Part shown: piece after piece, positions 33,799-42,389 of the stretch
How positions within the stretch are numbered: position 1 is the stretch's first letter
Layout: every line of letters begins with the position of its first letter
Source: Microbispora sp. H13382
GTDB lineage: Bacteria > Actinomycetota > Actinomycetes > Streptosporangiales > Streptosporangiaceae
Length of the DNA: 64,000 bases
Direction: 5' to 3'
NCBI RefSeq assembly: GCF_014161445.1
Contig: NZ_JABBXA010000026.1
Span: 1 to 64,000 of the forward strand
Made by a program: the position numbers and the translations under genes
Notes under the pieces: model-generated
Seen by the model: the letters and a program-made list of their open reading frames with translations, nothing else
The model's database searches: none
Told to the model about the DNA's origin: nothing

Positions 33799-34608
33799 TC
33801 AAGACTGATCAAGCACCCAGTCAGCGCAGGTCGTGACGAGGTCCTGCACGTCCGCGTACGACGGGAGGCCGGCGGGGATGTCCCCGCCTCCGGCGACCGC
33901 CCGGGCGGTCCCCACCACGGCGTGCAAAGCGGCCCGCAGGAGCAGCGACCCGGTGCTGATGCGCCGGACGCCGAGCGTGGCCAGCCCGGCGACCGTGTGG
34001 CGGCCGGGCAGGAACAGCACGTTGAGCGGCAGATCGACCGCGTCCACCAGCGCCCGCACGTCGCCGGCGTCGGCGACCCCGGGAACGAACACGCCGTCGG
34101 CCCCCGCCTCGGCGAAGGCCCGCAGCCTGGCGATGGTCGCGCCCGGGTCCCCGGCGCCCAGCCAGTAGGTGTCGGTGCGGGCGTTGACGAACAACTCCGG
34201 CGCCCGCGCCTTGACCGCCGCGATCGTCTCGCACCGCTCGCCGAGGTCGGCCAGCGTGCCGTCCGGCCGGCCGTCCTCGATGTTGACGCCGGCCACGCCC
34301 AGGGCGGCCAGTTCGGAGGCGATCTCGGCCACCCCCTCCGGCGTGTCCGCGAAGCCGCCCTCGATGTCCACCGACACCGGGCACGGCAGTCCGGCCAGCC
34401 GCCGGGCCAGCGCCAGCGTCTCCGCCGCGGTCTCGCCGGTCGCGTCGGGCTTGCCCGCCGCCGCGGCGACGCCGAGGCTCGTGGTGCCGATCGCGGCGAA
34501 CCCGGCGGCTGCCAGCGCGGCCGCCGAAGCGTGATCCCAGGCGTTGGGCAGCACCAGGGGGCGCTCGGCATGGTGGAGCGCCCGGAACGTCTCGGCGTGC
34601 GTGGTCAT
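33799..34608 (-). CDS. Isocitrate lyase/PEP mutase family protein
   Basis: 269 residues, TIM-barrel of the ICL/PEPM superfamily. LPNAWDHASAAALAAAGFAA, GTTSLGVAAAAG, SVDIEGGFADTPEGV (metal-binding DxEGG) and NARTDTYWLG are present. The KCGH catalytic loop of isocitrate lyase is absent, as in the broader oxaloacetate decarboxylase/PEP mutase-like branch, so the reaction is open. It is translationally coupled to the upstream P450 (ATGA overlap). Confidence 0.85.
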   Translation of the reverse strand: MTTHAETFRALHHAERPLVLPNAWDHASAAALAAAGFAAIGTTSLGVAAAAGKPDATGETAAETLALARRLAGLPCPVSVDIEGGFADTPEGVAEIASELAALGVAGVNIEDGRPDGTLADLGERCETIAAVKARAPELFVNARTDTYWLGAGDPGATIARLRAFAEAGADGVFVPGVADAGDVRALVDAVDLPLNVLFLPGRHTVAGLATLGVRRISTGSLLLRAALHAVVGTARAVAGGGDIPAGLPSYADVQDLVTTCADWVLDQS

Positions 34609-35672
34609 CGGGGTCCTTCCGCTGTCTCGGGGTTGTGAAGGCAGAGCCGGGCGGGCACGCGCAGGTTCGGCGACGGCTCGTACGGAATCTGCTCGTACGG
34701 AATCTGGGGGTCGGCGAGCCGATGGCCGGCGGCGGCCTCCACGACGCCCGCGGCCAGGGCGAGCGCGGCGGCCTCCCCCGGGCAGGGCCTGATCCCGTCG
34801 CCGAACCCCAGGTGCCCGCCGCTCCCGCCGCGACCCCGCCGGAAACGGGTGGGGTCGAAGCGGTGCGGGCCGGGGAAGACCTCGGGGTCCCGGTTGGCCG
34901 CCGCCAGGTCCAGCACGAGGACGGCCCCCGCGGGCACGGAGACTCCCCCGGCCGTGGCGTTCTCGGCGGCCACGCGGCGCGTCACCCGTACGGGCGGGTC
35001 CCACCGCAGGATCTCGGCCAGCATCGCCTCGACCGGCCACCGAGGGGCCGGGTCGGCGGGCATGCGCGTCACCACGGCGAGGGCGTTGCCCACCAGACCC
35101 GCGGTGGCGTCGCACGCCTGGACCAGCACCCCGGCCACGGCGGCCAGCAGGCCGGGTTCGGGCGCATCCCCTCCGCCGAGCGCGGCGGCCAGCACGCCCA
35201 CCGCCGCGTCGGCCGCGTCCCGGGCGGGCGGCGCGTCGGAAACGGCGGGGAGGTGGTAGGCCGCTGCCATGGCCGTTACCGCGGCGACGACCTCCTCCCT
35301 CCGGTCCTCCGGGACGCCGAGCCGCGTGGCGAGGACCCCGACCGGGACGCGGCGCGCGATCGTGGCCATCACGTCGACGGGTGCCCCGCCCGCCAGTTCG
35401 GCGCGCGTCCGCTCCCGGGCCTCGCGGCGCAGCCGTACGGGGTCGAGGGTGTCGAGCAACCCCAGCACGCGCGCGCGGCGGCGGGCGTGCTCGGCCCCGT
35501 TGCTGAACCTGCTGACCGCTCCCCGCAGCCAGGCCATCCCCGGTCCCGAACCTGTTCCGAGCGGCACGGCGGGGGCGGCCGGGACGAGGAAGCGGGGGTC
35601 GGCGAGCACGGCACGCACGTCCGCGTACCGGGTGAGCCGCCGTTCCCATACGGCGGGCGGATCTGCTGTCAT
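34605..35672 (-). CDS. Short cytochrome P450
   Basis: 355 residues, about 40-50 fewer than typical bacterial P450s, mainly at the N-terminus. The I-helix reads VLVQACDATAGLVGN rather than AGxDTT. The K-helix is EILRWDPPVRVTRR (ExxR), and the heme motif HLGFGDGIRPCPGEAAAL has the Cys ligand. The C-terminus has a duplicated IPYEQ from a 15-bp tandem repeat. It is co-transcribed with the ICL/PEPM protein. Substrate unknown; activity is likely but unproven. Confidence 0.83.
   Translation of the reverse strand: MTADPPAVWERRLTRYADVRAVLADPRFLVPAAPAVPLGTGSGPGMAWLRGAVSRFSNGAEHARRRARVLGLLDTLDPVRLRREARERTRAELAGGAPVDVMATIARRVPVGVLATRLGVPEDRREEVVAAVTAMAAAYHLPAVSDAPPARDAADAAVGVLAAALGGGDAPEPGLLAAVAGVLVQACDATAGLVGNALAVVTRMPADPAPRWPVEAMLAEILRWDPPVRVTRRVAAENATAGGVSVPAGAVLVLDLAAANRDPEVFPGPHRFDPTRFRRGRGGSGGHLGFGDGIRPCPGEAAALALAAGVVEAAAGHRLADPQIPYEQIPYEPSPNLRVPARLCLHNPETAEGPR
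34677..34706. repeat. 15-bp in-frame tandem duplication inside the P450 gene
   Basis: CTCGTACGGAATCTG occurs twice in direct succession (34677-34691 and 34692-34706). On the coding strand it repeats five residues, giving QIPYEQIPYE near the C-terminus. Confidence 0.85.
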
Positions 35673-35857
35673 CGGTGGGCGGGGGCGCGTGGAGGCCGCC
35701 CCCTTCCCCCTTCCGTGGTGGTCGTCGCCTCCCGGGCAGGCTAGGGCCGCAATCCTTCGGCTCCGGTCGAACGATGAACGTTTCACGCCCGGGCATGCCG
35801 TGCGCGGCTTGTGGGTCTTTGGGCCTTTTCAACGATCGCCGCGCGGGTTATCACAGG

Positions 35858-35888
35858 GCGGGAGGGCGAATGTGATCCTCCCGCTTTT
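35858..35888 (+). terminator. Orphan rho-independent terminator in the leader of the secreted-protein gene
   Basis: GCGGGAGG (35858-35865) and CCTCCCGC (35877-35884) form a perfect 8-bp stem around an 11-nt loop, followed by TTTT. No plus-strand gene ends before it; the upstream P450 runs the other way. It lies 104 nt before the next start, in a 319-nt gap with no other gene, so it may be an attenuator or the end of a small RNA. Confidence 0.6.
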
Positions 35889-35991
35889 CTGAGCGCGTTC
35901 CACGGCTCCACCCGACGTACCGGCTCCACGCGCCGGATCACCGGCGTCGACATCTGCACGCCCACTGGGCACCACCGCGATGGAGGACGGC

Positions 35992-37086
35992 ATGCGCCTG
36001 TTACGAACCGTGGTCACTCGATTACTCCTGTTGTGTGCGATGGTCGCCGCGGGCGCCACCGCCGGGGCGGGGGCCGCGAACGCGGCGGTTCCCGACGTGT
36101 GGGGATTCGCCTACATCGACGTCACCTCCGGCGTGCCGAACCTGGCCTACCAGGCGGGCAGCTGGGCGCCCGGGCCGACGGTCAGCGTCACGCCCGGCGG
36201 CTCCGGCGAGTACTTCGTGCGGTTCCCGAAGATCGGCATCCCCAAGGGCGGGATCGCGCACGTGACCGCGATCTCGCAGTCGGCCGAGTGGTGCCAGATC
36301 GAGAAGTGGGGGCCGGCCGGCTCCGACGAGATCGTGGCGGTGCGGTGCTACCGGTTCGGCGGAACCCCCGTCAACGCGCGCTTCTCGATCGTCTTCGCCA
36401 GCAGCAGCGGGGCGCTGGCCTCGGCGACGCAGGCGTACGGCTACGTCTACTGGAACGGCACGTCCATCGCCTCCGACTACAACTCCTCGCTCGGCGTGAA
36501 CGCCGTCTTCCCCAACACGACCGGAGACTGGACCGTCTGGCTGCCCGGGCTCGGCTCCTCCGTGCAGGCCGGGAACATCCAGGTCACCGCGGTCGATTCG
36601 AGCAAGCCGGCGCGGTGCAAGGTGGGCGCCTGGAGCTGGGCGCCGTCGGGTCAGAAGATCCAGGTGCTCTGCCACGACGTGGCCGACAATCCGTACGACA
36701 CCGGCTGGACTCTCACCTACCAGCGTGAGCGGGCGATCACCGGGGCGTTCGCGCCGCCGAAGCTGTTCGCCTACACCTTCGACAACGTCCCGGCCAACCC
36801 CGGGCCGTACGCGCCGGTTCCCCCCGGGGTCAACTACAACTCCCAGAGCGGGGTCAACACGGTGCGGACGGCCGGGACCGGCATGCGCCTGGTGTACTTC
36901 CCCAGGGTCGGGTCGCCGCCCAACAACGTCCAGGTGACGGCGTACGGCCCCGGGCCGGAGTACTGCAACCTGCTCACGCTGTGGACGACCTCCGGCGCCG
37001 ACGTGTACGTGCGTGACGTGGTCTGTTACAAGGGAACCACCCAGGTCGACCAGCCGTCGTTCGTGACCTACGTCTCCAGGTACTGA
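35992..37086 (+). CDS. Secreted protein with three Cys-pair repeats, unknown
   Basis: 364 residues. The signal peptide is RLLLLCAMVAAGATAGAGAANA with AxA cleavage near residue 30. The mature part shows three modules of about 105 residues starting at FAYIDVTSG, YGYVYWNGT and FAYTFDNVP. Each has a strand like 'xVxFPxxGxxxGxIxVTA' and a C-x(15-22)-C pair (WCQIEKW..VRCYRF; RCKVGAW..LCHDV; YCNLLTLW..VVCYKG). It is probably a disulfide-bonded extracellular beta-protein. I do not recognise a named family. GGAGG is 5 nt before the ATG. Confidence 0.75.
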   Translation: MRLLRTVVTRLLLLCAMVAAGATAGAGAANAAVPDVWGFAYIDVTSGVPNLAYQAGSWAPGPTVSVTPGGSGEYFVRFPKIGIPKGGIAHVTAISQSAEWCQIEKWGPAGSDEIVAVRCYRFGGTPVNARFSIVFASSSGALASATQAYGYVYWNGTSIASDYNSSLGVNAVFPNTTGDWTVWLPGLGSSVQAGNIQVTAVDSSKPARCKVGAWSWAPSGQKIQVLCHDVADNPYDTGWTLTYQRERAITGAFAPPKLFAYTFDNVPANPGPYAPVPPGVNYNSQSGVNTVRTAGTGMRLVYFPRVGSPPNNVQVTAYGPGPEYCNLLTLWTTSGADVYVRDVVCYKGTTQVDQPSFVTYVSRY

Positions 37087-37092
37087 CGCGGA

Positions 37093-37110
37093 CCGGGGCG
37101 GGCGCCCCGG
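37093..37110 (+). terminator. Hairpin after the secreted-protein gene
   Basis: CCGGGGC (37093-37099) and GCCCCGG (37104-37110) make a 7-bp GC stem with a 4-nt loop, 7 nt after the stop codon. There is no T-run. Confidence 0.4.
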
Positions 37111-37113
37111 CCA

Positions 37114-37180
37114 GGACCCGCGGATCAGGACCCGCGGATCAGGGCACACGAATCAGGGCACACGAATCAGGGCACGCGGA
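37114..37180. repeat. 14-bp tandem repeat x4.8 running into the recD2 stop codon
   Basis: Two copies of GGACCCGCGGATCA (37114-37141), two of GGGCACACGAATCA (37142-37169), and a partial GGGCACGCGGA follow without gaps. The stop codon of recD2 (37167-37169 on the plus strand) is the TCA ending the fourth unit. Confidence 0.85.
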
Positions 37181-39422
37181 GGCGGTGGGTCAGCCCCGTG
37201 TGGCGGCGGCCCGCCCCCCGCGTGCGCACCGCCTGGCCGAGAGCCCGCCGCGACCCGACGACGACCACCAGCTTCTTGGCCCGGGTGATGGCGGTGTAGA
37301 GCAGGTTGCGCTGCAGCATCATCCAGGCGCTGGTGGCCAGCGGGATTACCACCGCCGGATACTCGCTGCCCTGGGAGCGGTGGATGCTGACCGCGTAGGC
37401 GTGGGCGAGTTCGTCGAGCTCGTCGAAGGAGTAGTCGACGTTCTCGTCCTCGTCGGTCAGCACGGTCAGCCTGCTCTCCTCGGGGGTGATGGCGGTGACC
37501 ACGCCGACCGTGCCGTTGAACACCCCCGCCGCACCCTTGTCGTAGTTGTTGCGCAGCTGGGTGACCTTGTCCCCGACGCGGAAGACCCGCCCGCCGTACC
37601 GGCGTTCGGGCATGCCCTCGCGGGCGGGGGTCAGCGCCTCCTGCAGGGCGGTGTTGAGCGCTCCCGCGCCGGCCGCGCCGCGGTGCATGGGCGCGAGCAC
37701 TTGTACGTCCCTGCGCGGGTTGAGGCCGAACTTCCTCGGGATGCGCCGGGCGACCACGTCCACGGTCAGGGCGGCGATCTCCTCGGGTTCCTCACAGGGG
37801 AACAGGAAGAAGTCGGGGAACTCGCGCACCAGCGGCTGCTGCCCGGTGTTGACGCGGTGGGCGTTGACGACCACGCCGGACTCCTGCGCCTGGCGGAAGA
37901 TCTGCGTCAGGCGCACCCGGGGGACGGCGGGGGCGGCCAGCAGGTCGCGCAGCACCTCTCCGGCGCCGACCGAGGGAAGCTGGTCGACGTCGCCGACGAA
38001 CAGCAGGTGCGCTCCCGGGGCGACGGCCTTGGCGAGCTTGTTGGCCAGCAGCAGGTCGAGCATGGACGCCTCGTCCACCACGACCAGGTCGGCGTCGAGG
38101 GGGTTGTCGCGGTCGAAGGTGGCGTCCCCGCCGGGGCGCAGCTGGAGCAGCCGGTGCACGGTGGTGGCCTCGTGCCCGGTCAGCTCCGCGAGCCGCTTGG
38201 CCGCGCGGCCGGTCGGAGCGGCCAGGATGACCTTGGCCCGCTTCGCGCGGGCGAGGGTCACCACCGAGCGCACGGTGAAGCTCTTGCCGCAGCCGGGGCC
38301 GCCGGTCAGCACCGCGACCTTCTCGGTCAGCGCGAGCCGTACGGCCTGGGCCTGCTCGGGCGCGAGGTCGGCGCCGGTCCGGCCGCGCAGCCAGTCGAGG
38401 GCGGCCGGCCAGTCGACATCCGTGAACGCGCCGAGCCGGTCGTGCCCGGCGGACAGCAGGGTGCGCAGCGTGCCGGCCAGCGACAGCTCGGCGCGGTGGA
38501 AGGGGACGAGGTAGATCGCGGGGACGGTGCTCTCGCCGTCGTCCCCGTTCTGCTCACCGTTTCCCCTGGCCGGGATCTCCTCGCGGACCACCCCCTCCTC
38601 GGCGACCAGCTCCTCCAGGCAGGCCGTGGTCAGGTCGGCCGGCACCTCCAGGATCTTCACGGCGTCGGCGACCAGGTTGGGCGCGGGCAGGAAGCAGTGG
38701 CCGTCGTCGGCGGCCTGGGAGAGCGTGTAGCGCAGCCCGGCCTTGACCCGCTCGGGGCTGTCGTGCGGGATGCCCACGGCCTGCGCGATGGTGTCGGCCG
38801 TCTTGAAGCCGATGCCCCACACGTCGTCGGCGAGCCGGTAGGGCTCCTTGCGGACCACGTCGATGGAGTCCTCGCCGTACTGCTTGAAGATGCGCACGGC
38901 GATGGAGGTGGACACGCCGACGCCCTGTAGGAAGATCATCACCTCTTTGATGATCTTCTGCTCCTCCCAGGCGGCGGCGATCATCTTGGTCCGTTTGGGC
39001 CCGAGGCCGGGGACCTCGACCAGCCGCTTCGGCTCCTCCTCGATCACCCGCAGCGTGTCGGTGCCGAAGTGGTCCACGATCCGCTCGGCCATCTTCGGGC
39101 CGATGCCCTTGATCAGGCCGGAGCCGAGGTAACGCTGGATGCCCTGAATCGTCGCCGGCAGGACGGTGGTGTACGACCAGACCTCGAACTGCCTGCCGTA
39201 CTTGGGGTGGGAGCCCCAGCGGCCGGTGAGGCGCAGCGACTCCCCCACCTGCGCCCCGAGCAGCGGCCCGACGACGGTCAGCAGCTCGGTGCCCGACCGT
39301 TCGGTGGCGACCCTGGCGATCGTGTAGCCGGTCTCCTCGTTGGCATATGTGATCCGCTCCAGTACGGCGTCGAGCTGCACGCCGGGCGGCCTGCCCGCGG
39401 CGCCCCCGGGAGGATTCGTCAT
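37167..39422 (-). CDS. recD2: RecD2-type SF1B DNA helicase
   Basis: 751 residues. The N-terminal OB/HhH part (YLGSGLIKGIGPKMAERIVD, VPGLGPKRTKMIAAAW) is typical of RecD2 and absent from RecBCD RecD. Helicase motifs are GGPGCGKSFTVRS (Walker A), DLVVVDEASMLD (motif II), GDVDQLPSVGAGEVL, and SIHRSQGSEYPAVVIP / LLYTAITRAKKL (motifs V-VI). It is a 5'-3' helicase in repair. The ATG at 39422 was chosen over 39431 because GACAAT lies 7 nt upstream (leaderless). The gene ends in a tandem repeat. Confidence 0.93.
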   Translation of the reverse strand: MTNPPGGAAGRPPGVQLDAVLERITYANEETGYTIARVATERSGTELLTVVGPLLGAQVGESLRLTGRWGSHPKYGRQFEVWSYTTVLPATIQGIQRYLGSGLIKGIGPKMAERIVDHFGTDTLRVIEEEPKRLVEVPGLGPKRTKMIAAAWEEQKIIKEVMIFLQGVGVSTSIAVRIFKQYGEDSIDVVRKEPYRLADDVWGIGFKTADTIAQAVGIPHDSPERVKAGLRYTLSQAADDGHCFLPAPNLVADAVKILEVPADLTTACLEELVAEEGVVREEIPARGNGEQNGDDGESTVPAIYLVPFHRAELSLAGTLRTLLSAGHDRLGAFTDVDWPAALDWLRGRTGADLAPEQAQAVRLALTEKVAVLTGGPGCGKSFTVRSVVTLARAKRAKVILAAPTGRAAKRLAELTGHEATTVHRLLQLRPGGDATFDRDNPLDADLVVVDEASMLDLLLANKLAKAVAPGAHLLFVGDVDQLPSVGAGEVLRDLLAAPAVPRVRLTQIFRQAQESGVVVNAHRVNTGQQPLVREFPDFFLFPCEEPEEIAALTVDVVARRIPRKFGLNPRRDVQVLAPMHRGAAGAGALNTALQEALTPAREGMPERRYGGRVFRVGDKVTQLRNNYDKGAAGVFNGTVGVVTAITPEESRLTVLTDEDENVDYSFDELDELAHAYAVSIHRSQGSEYPAVVIPLATSAWMMLQRNLLYTAITRAKKLVVVVGSRRALGQAVRTRGAGRRHTGLTHRLRVP

Positions 39423-39531
39423 GGGTCGCATTGTCTCCCACCCCGCGGGGCCCGCCCGACCGCGACCGGTCGCGTGGGGACGAAGCCGTCCCCGTCCTGC
39501 CAGGAGGCCGGGGACGGCCGTTTTCGCGGTG

Positions 39532-40368
39532 CTACCCGGTGAAGGCCGCGGCGTGGTCGCGAGCCCAGGTGGCGAAGGTGCGGGGAGCGCGGCCGGTGAC
39601 CTGCTCGACGTCGTCGGTCAGCGGCACGTGGCGGCCGTCGTTGGCCTGCCAGTAGGCGAGCAGGGCGTCGGCGTACGGACCGGGGATGTGGTCGGCCATC
39701 TCCTTCTTCCATTCCCCGGGCGTGACGTGGCCGACGGCGATGGACCGCCCGGTGACCTCGGCGAGCCGCTCGATCTGTTCGGTGAACGTGAGGCTCTCCG
39801 GGCCGGTCAGGTGCAGGCGCCGGCCCTGGTGGCGTGGGTCGGTGAGCACGGAGAAGGCCACCTCGGCGAGGTCCCGTTCGTGGATGGGGTCGGTGTGGGA
39901 GCCCGGGTAGGGCAGGCTCACCGGTCTCCCGGCCCTGATGGACCAGGCCCAGGCGCCCGCGTTGCCGGCGAAGGAGCCGGGTCGCAGGATCGTGGTGGTC
40001 AGCGGTGCGGCGAGCAGCGCGGTCTCGACGTCGAGGTGCGACTTGGCCAGCGGGTCGCCGGCGGCGCCGGGGTTCAGCACGCTGGCGGACGACAGCAGGA
40101 CCACGTGCTCGACGCCGGCCGCGACGGCGGCGTCGGCGAACTCCGCGATGTGCGAGGCCTCGGCGTACAGGAAGACCTCCGTGACGCCGGCGAGGGCGGC
40201 CGGGAAGGTCGCGGGGTCGGTGAGGTCGCAGGTGACCGCCGTGACGCCGTCGGGCCCCCGCAGCCGGCCGGGGTCGCTGGAGGCCACGCGTACGGGGCGG
40301 CCGGCCTGAAGCAGCAGGGTCAGCAGGTGGGTGGCGACCGCGCCGCGGCCTCCGGTGACGAGAATCAT
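39532..40368 (-). CDS. NAD(P)-binding NmrA-like protein
   Basis: 278 residues. The Rossmann motif is MILVTGGRGAVATHLL (GxxGxxG variant), followed by VTCDLTDPATF and VVLLSSASVLNPG. LRPGSFAGNAGAWAW and PIHERDLAEVAFSVL place it in the atypical SDR/NmrA group, related to quinone reductase-like QOR2. These bind NAD(P) and often sense or reduce quinones. AGGAGC precedes the ATG. Confidence 0.85.
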   Translation of the reverse strand: MILVTGGRGAVATHLLTLLLQAGRPVRVASSDPGRLRGPDGVTAVTCDLTDPATFPAALAGVTEVFLYAEASHIAEFADAAVAAGVEHVVLLSSASVLNPGAAGDPLAKSHLDVETALLAAPLTTTILRPGSFAGNAGAWAWSIRAGRPVSLPYPGSHTDPIHERDLAEVAFSVLTDPRHQGRRLHLTGPESLTFTEQIERLAEVTGRSIAVGHVTPGEWKKEMADHIPGPYADALLAYWQANDGRHVPLTDDVEQVTGRAPRTFATWARDHAAAFTG

Positions 40369-40430
40369 GGGAATGCTCCTGTGAACGGTACGGATGTGGA
40401 TGCGGATGCCTTCCGGGAGGCGGGGAAGGT

Positions 40431-40619
40431 TCAGCGGGCGTGCGCGCCACGGCGCGCGGGCAGCGGGATTCTCGTCGCGCATGCGGCGGTGACGGCCCTG
40501 GCCGGACGTGTCGACGGCGGCGCGACGCCGGTCACCGTGGCGCCGAGCGGGTCGAGCGCGTCGGCGGCGACCACGAGCAGGAAGATCGCCCATGTGGGCG
40601 GAGACAAGGGTGAGGACAT
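40431..40619 (-). pseudogene. MFS transporter N-terminal stub
   Basis: From the ATG at 40619 the protein reads MSSPLSPPTWAIFLLVVAAD followed by ALDPLGATVTGVAPP, which matches helix 1 of DHA2-type MFS exporters. Similarity is lost within 40 residues and a stop follows at 62 residues. About 400 residues are gone. An intact-looking operator remains upstream (40650-40671). Confidence 0.5.
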
Positions 40620-40649
40620 GGCGAGGCAGACTCTCCGCTGAGAGATCCA

Positions 40650-40671
40650 GACAGCCTGTACTGAGGCTGTC
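40650..40671. promoter_or_regulatory. Palindromic operator in front of the MFS stub
   Basis: GACAGCCT-GTACTG-AGGCTGTC is a perfect inverted repeat with 8-bp arms, 31 nt upstream of the stub's ATG. It looks like a TetR/MarR-type operator that outlived its target gene. No matching regulator is adjacent. Confidence 0.55.
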
Positions 40672-40892
40672 GTGCCGGCCGGATGTCCCGACACGCTCAT
40701 GAACGAGCGCCGCACCTTACGATCAAGAAGCTACCACGGCGGTCACGTGCCCGGCCCGACGGCGGATACGGCTAGCGGGGGTTGTCGTAGCACTCGAGAA
40801 AAGTCGGGCGAATATGGCCCTGACCTGGTGCTTCGCTAATCCTGGTGGAGCAGGTCGGCAGGAGCCGGAGGCTGCGGCGTCGTAGGTGTTAC

Positions 40893-41072
40893 CGGCGCCC
40901 GCCCGGAGTCGAGGTCGCCTTGCGGCAACTCGACACGAGCGCGGCGATCGGTGAGGAAGACCGGCCCGGCCCGGCGTCCGGCCAGCAGGCGGGGCAGGAG
41001 CCGGGCTGTGGCGGTGCGCCAGACGATGACGTCGACGGCGCCGTCCTCGTGCCGCACCCGGGCGCGCCGGTT
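40893..41072 (-). pseudogene. Tyrosine integrase remnant B (central segment)
   Basis: The minus strand reads NRRARVRHEDGAVDVIVW, TATARLLPRLLAGRRAGPV and FLTDRRARVELPQGDLD, the middle of the catalytic domain of actinomycete tyrosine integrases. After about 40893 a frameshift puts LRRRSLRLL in another frame. This is the segment missing from remnant A at 29733-29976. The fragment ends within 6 bp of the xylulokinase remnant. Confidence 0.6.
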
Positions 41073-41077
41073 TACCA

Positions 41078-42088
41078 CACCCCGTCGGCACCGCCGTGCC
41101 GCCGGCCGCGTGGGAGGCCGCACTGTCCGACGCGGTCGCACAGGCCGGCGGACTGGACGACGTGGCGGGGCTCGATGCGTTGCGCACCGACCGCAGCGAG
41201 GCCAGTGGGACTGGATACTGGTCGGCCGCGACCGGTGAGTACCGCCTGGACCTGCTCCGGTTGGCGTTCGGTCGCGACGATGTGCTGCTGCCGCAGGTGC
41301 TCGGGCCGACTTGTCAGGCCGGGCACCTGCGCACCGGCGCGCCGCTGGGCCCCGGCGCCGGCGACTGCGCCGCAGCGGCGCTGGGTGTCGGTGCCGAGCC
41401 GGGCGACGTGATCGTGTCGATCGGCACCTCCGGCGTAGTGTCCACCGTTTCCAACGTGCCGACCGCAGACCCGAGCGGGATCGTGGCCGGGTTCGCCGAC
41501 ACGACCGGCCGGTTCCTGCCGCTGGTGTGCACGCTCAATGCCGCCCGGGTGCTCGACGCGGCCGCGACCATGCTGCGGGTGGACCACGCAGAGCTGTCGG
41601 CGCTGGCGCTGTCCGCCCCGCCGGGCGCCGACGGGCTGACCCTGGTGCCCTACCTGGAGGGCGAGCGCACACCGAACCGCCCGCACGCCACCGGAGCCGT
41701 GCACGGCCTGGCCCTGCGGACCTCGACCCCCGCGCACCTGGCTCGCGCGGCGGTCGAGGGCATGCTGTGCGCACTCGCCGACGGGCTGGACGCAATGATC
41801 GCGCAGGGCACGACGGTCAACCGGGTCATCCTCGTCGGCGGTGGCGCCCGCTCGGAGGCGGTGCGCCGGATCGCGCCTACTGTCTTCGGCCGCCCCGTAC
41901 TCGTCCCACCACTGGGGGAGTACGTCGCCGACGGCGCCGCCCGCCAGGCGGCCTGGGTGTTGTCGGGCGGGCAGCGGCCGCCGTCGTGGACGGTCGGGCA
42001 GGTTGAGATGCACGAGGCGGACGCCGTGCCGGCGATCCGCGAACGGTACGCCGTGGCCCGCGCGAACGTCCTCGACCGCGCTGGCTGA
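41078..42088 (+). pseudogene. xylB: Xylulokinase (xylB-like) with N-terminal truncation and internal deletion
   Basis: The frame enters at HPVGTAVPPAAWEAALSDAV (about residue 40 of a 480-residue FGGY kinase), runs to AGGLDDVAGLDA, then jumps to TDRSEASGTGYWSAATGEYR (about residue 190). The C-terminal domain is intact: GVGAEPGDVIVSIGTSGVVS, YLEGERTPNRPHATGAVHG, NRVILVGGGARSEAVRRIA. The N-terminal sugar-binding and catalytic Asp region is missing, so it should be inactive. A GTG at 41096 could start a 330-residue product. Confidence 0.7.
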
Positions 42089-42095
42089 CGGCGGA

Positions 42096-42359
42096 GCTGG
42101 TAAGGGCGGCGATCACACCCTGGCCGCGCTGAAGTCCATCCGGGCCGCCCTCCCCGGCGGCGCCCCGATCTACGTGATCCCGGACAACCTGTCGGCCAAC
42201 AAGACCCCCGCGATCCGCGCCTGAGCGAACAAGAACAAGGTCGAGCTGTGCCTCACCCCGACCTACGCCTCGTGGGCCAACGCCATCGAGGCGCGGTTCG
42301 GGCCGCTACGCAGCGAGAAACAACGCCGCTGGGGACGACCCGCCAACGAACCCGCCTGA
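42096..42359 (+). mobile_element. IS630-family transposase remnant
   Basis: In one frame: LAALKSIRAALPGGAPIYVI, then PDNLSANKTPAIRA, an in-frame TGA (42222-42224), then NKVELCLTPTYASWANAIEA and RFGPLR, then EKQRRWGRP. This is the C-terminal DDE domain of an IS630-type transposase with the second Asp and the Glu visible. The TGA likely replaced a Trp codon (TGG). About 40 residues before EKQRRWG are deleted. No terminal repeats were found. Confidence 0.7.
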
Positions 42360-42389
42360 CCAACCCTGCGAACGTTCGTGGTCACCGCA

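Noticed and set aside
37114..37180. CRISPR-like array at the short direct repeats
   Set aside because: The 14-bp units are contiguous with no spacers. It is a simple tandem repeat.
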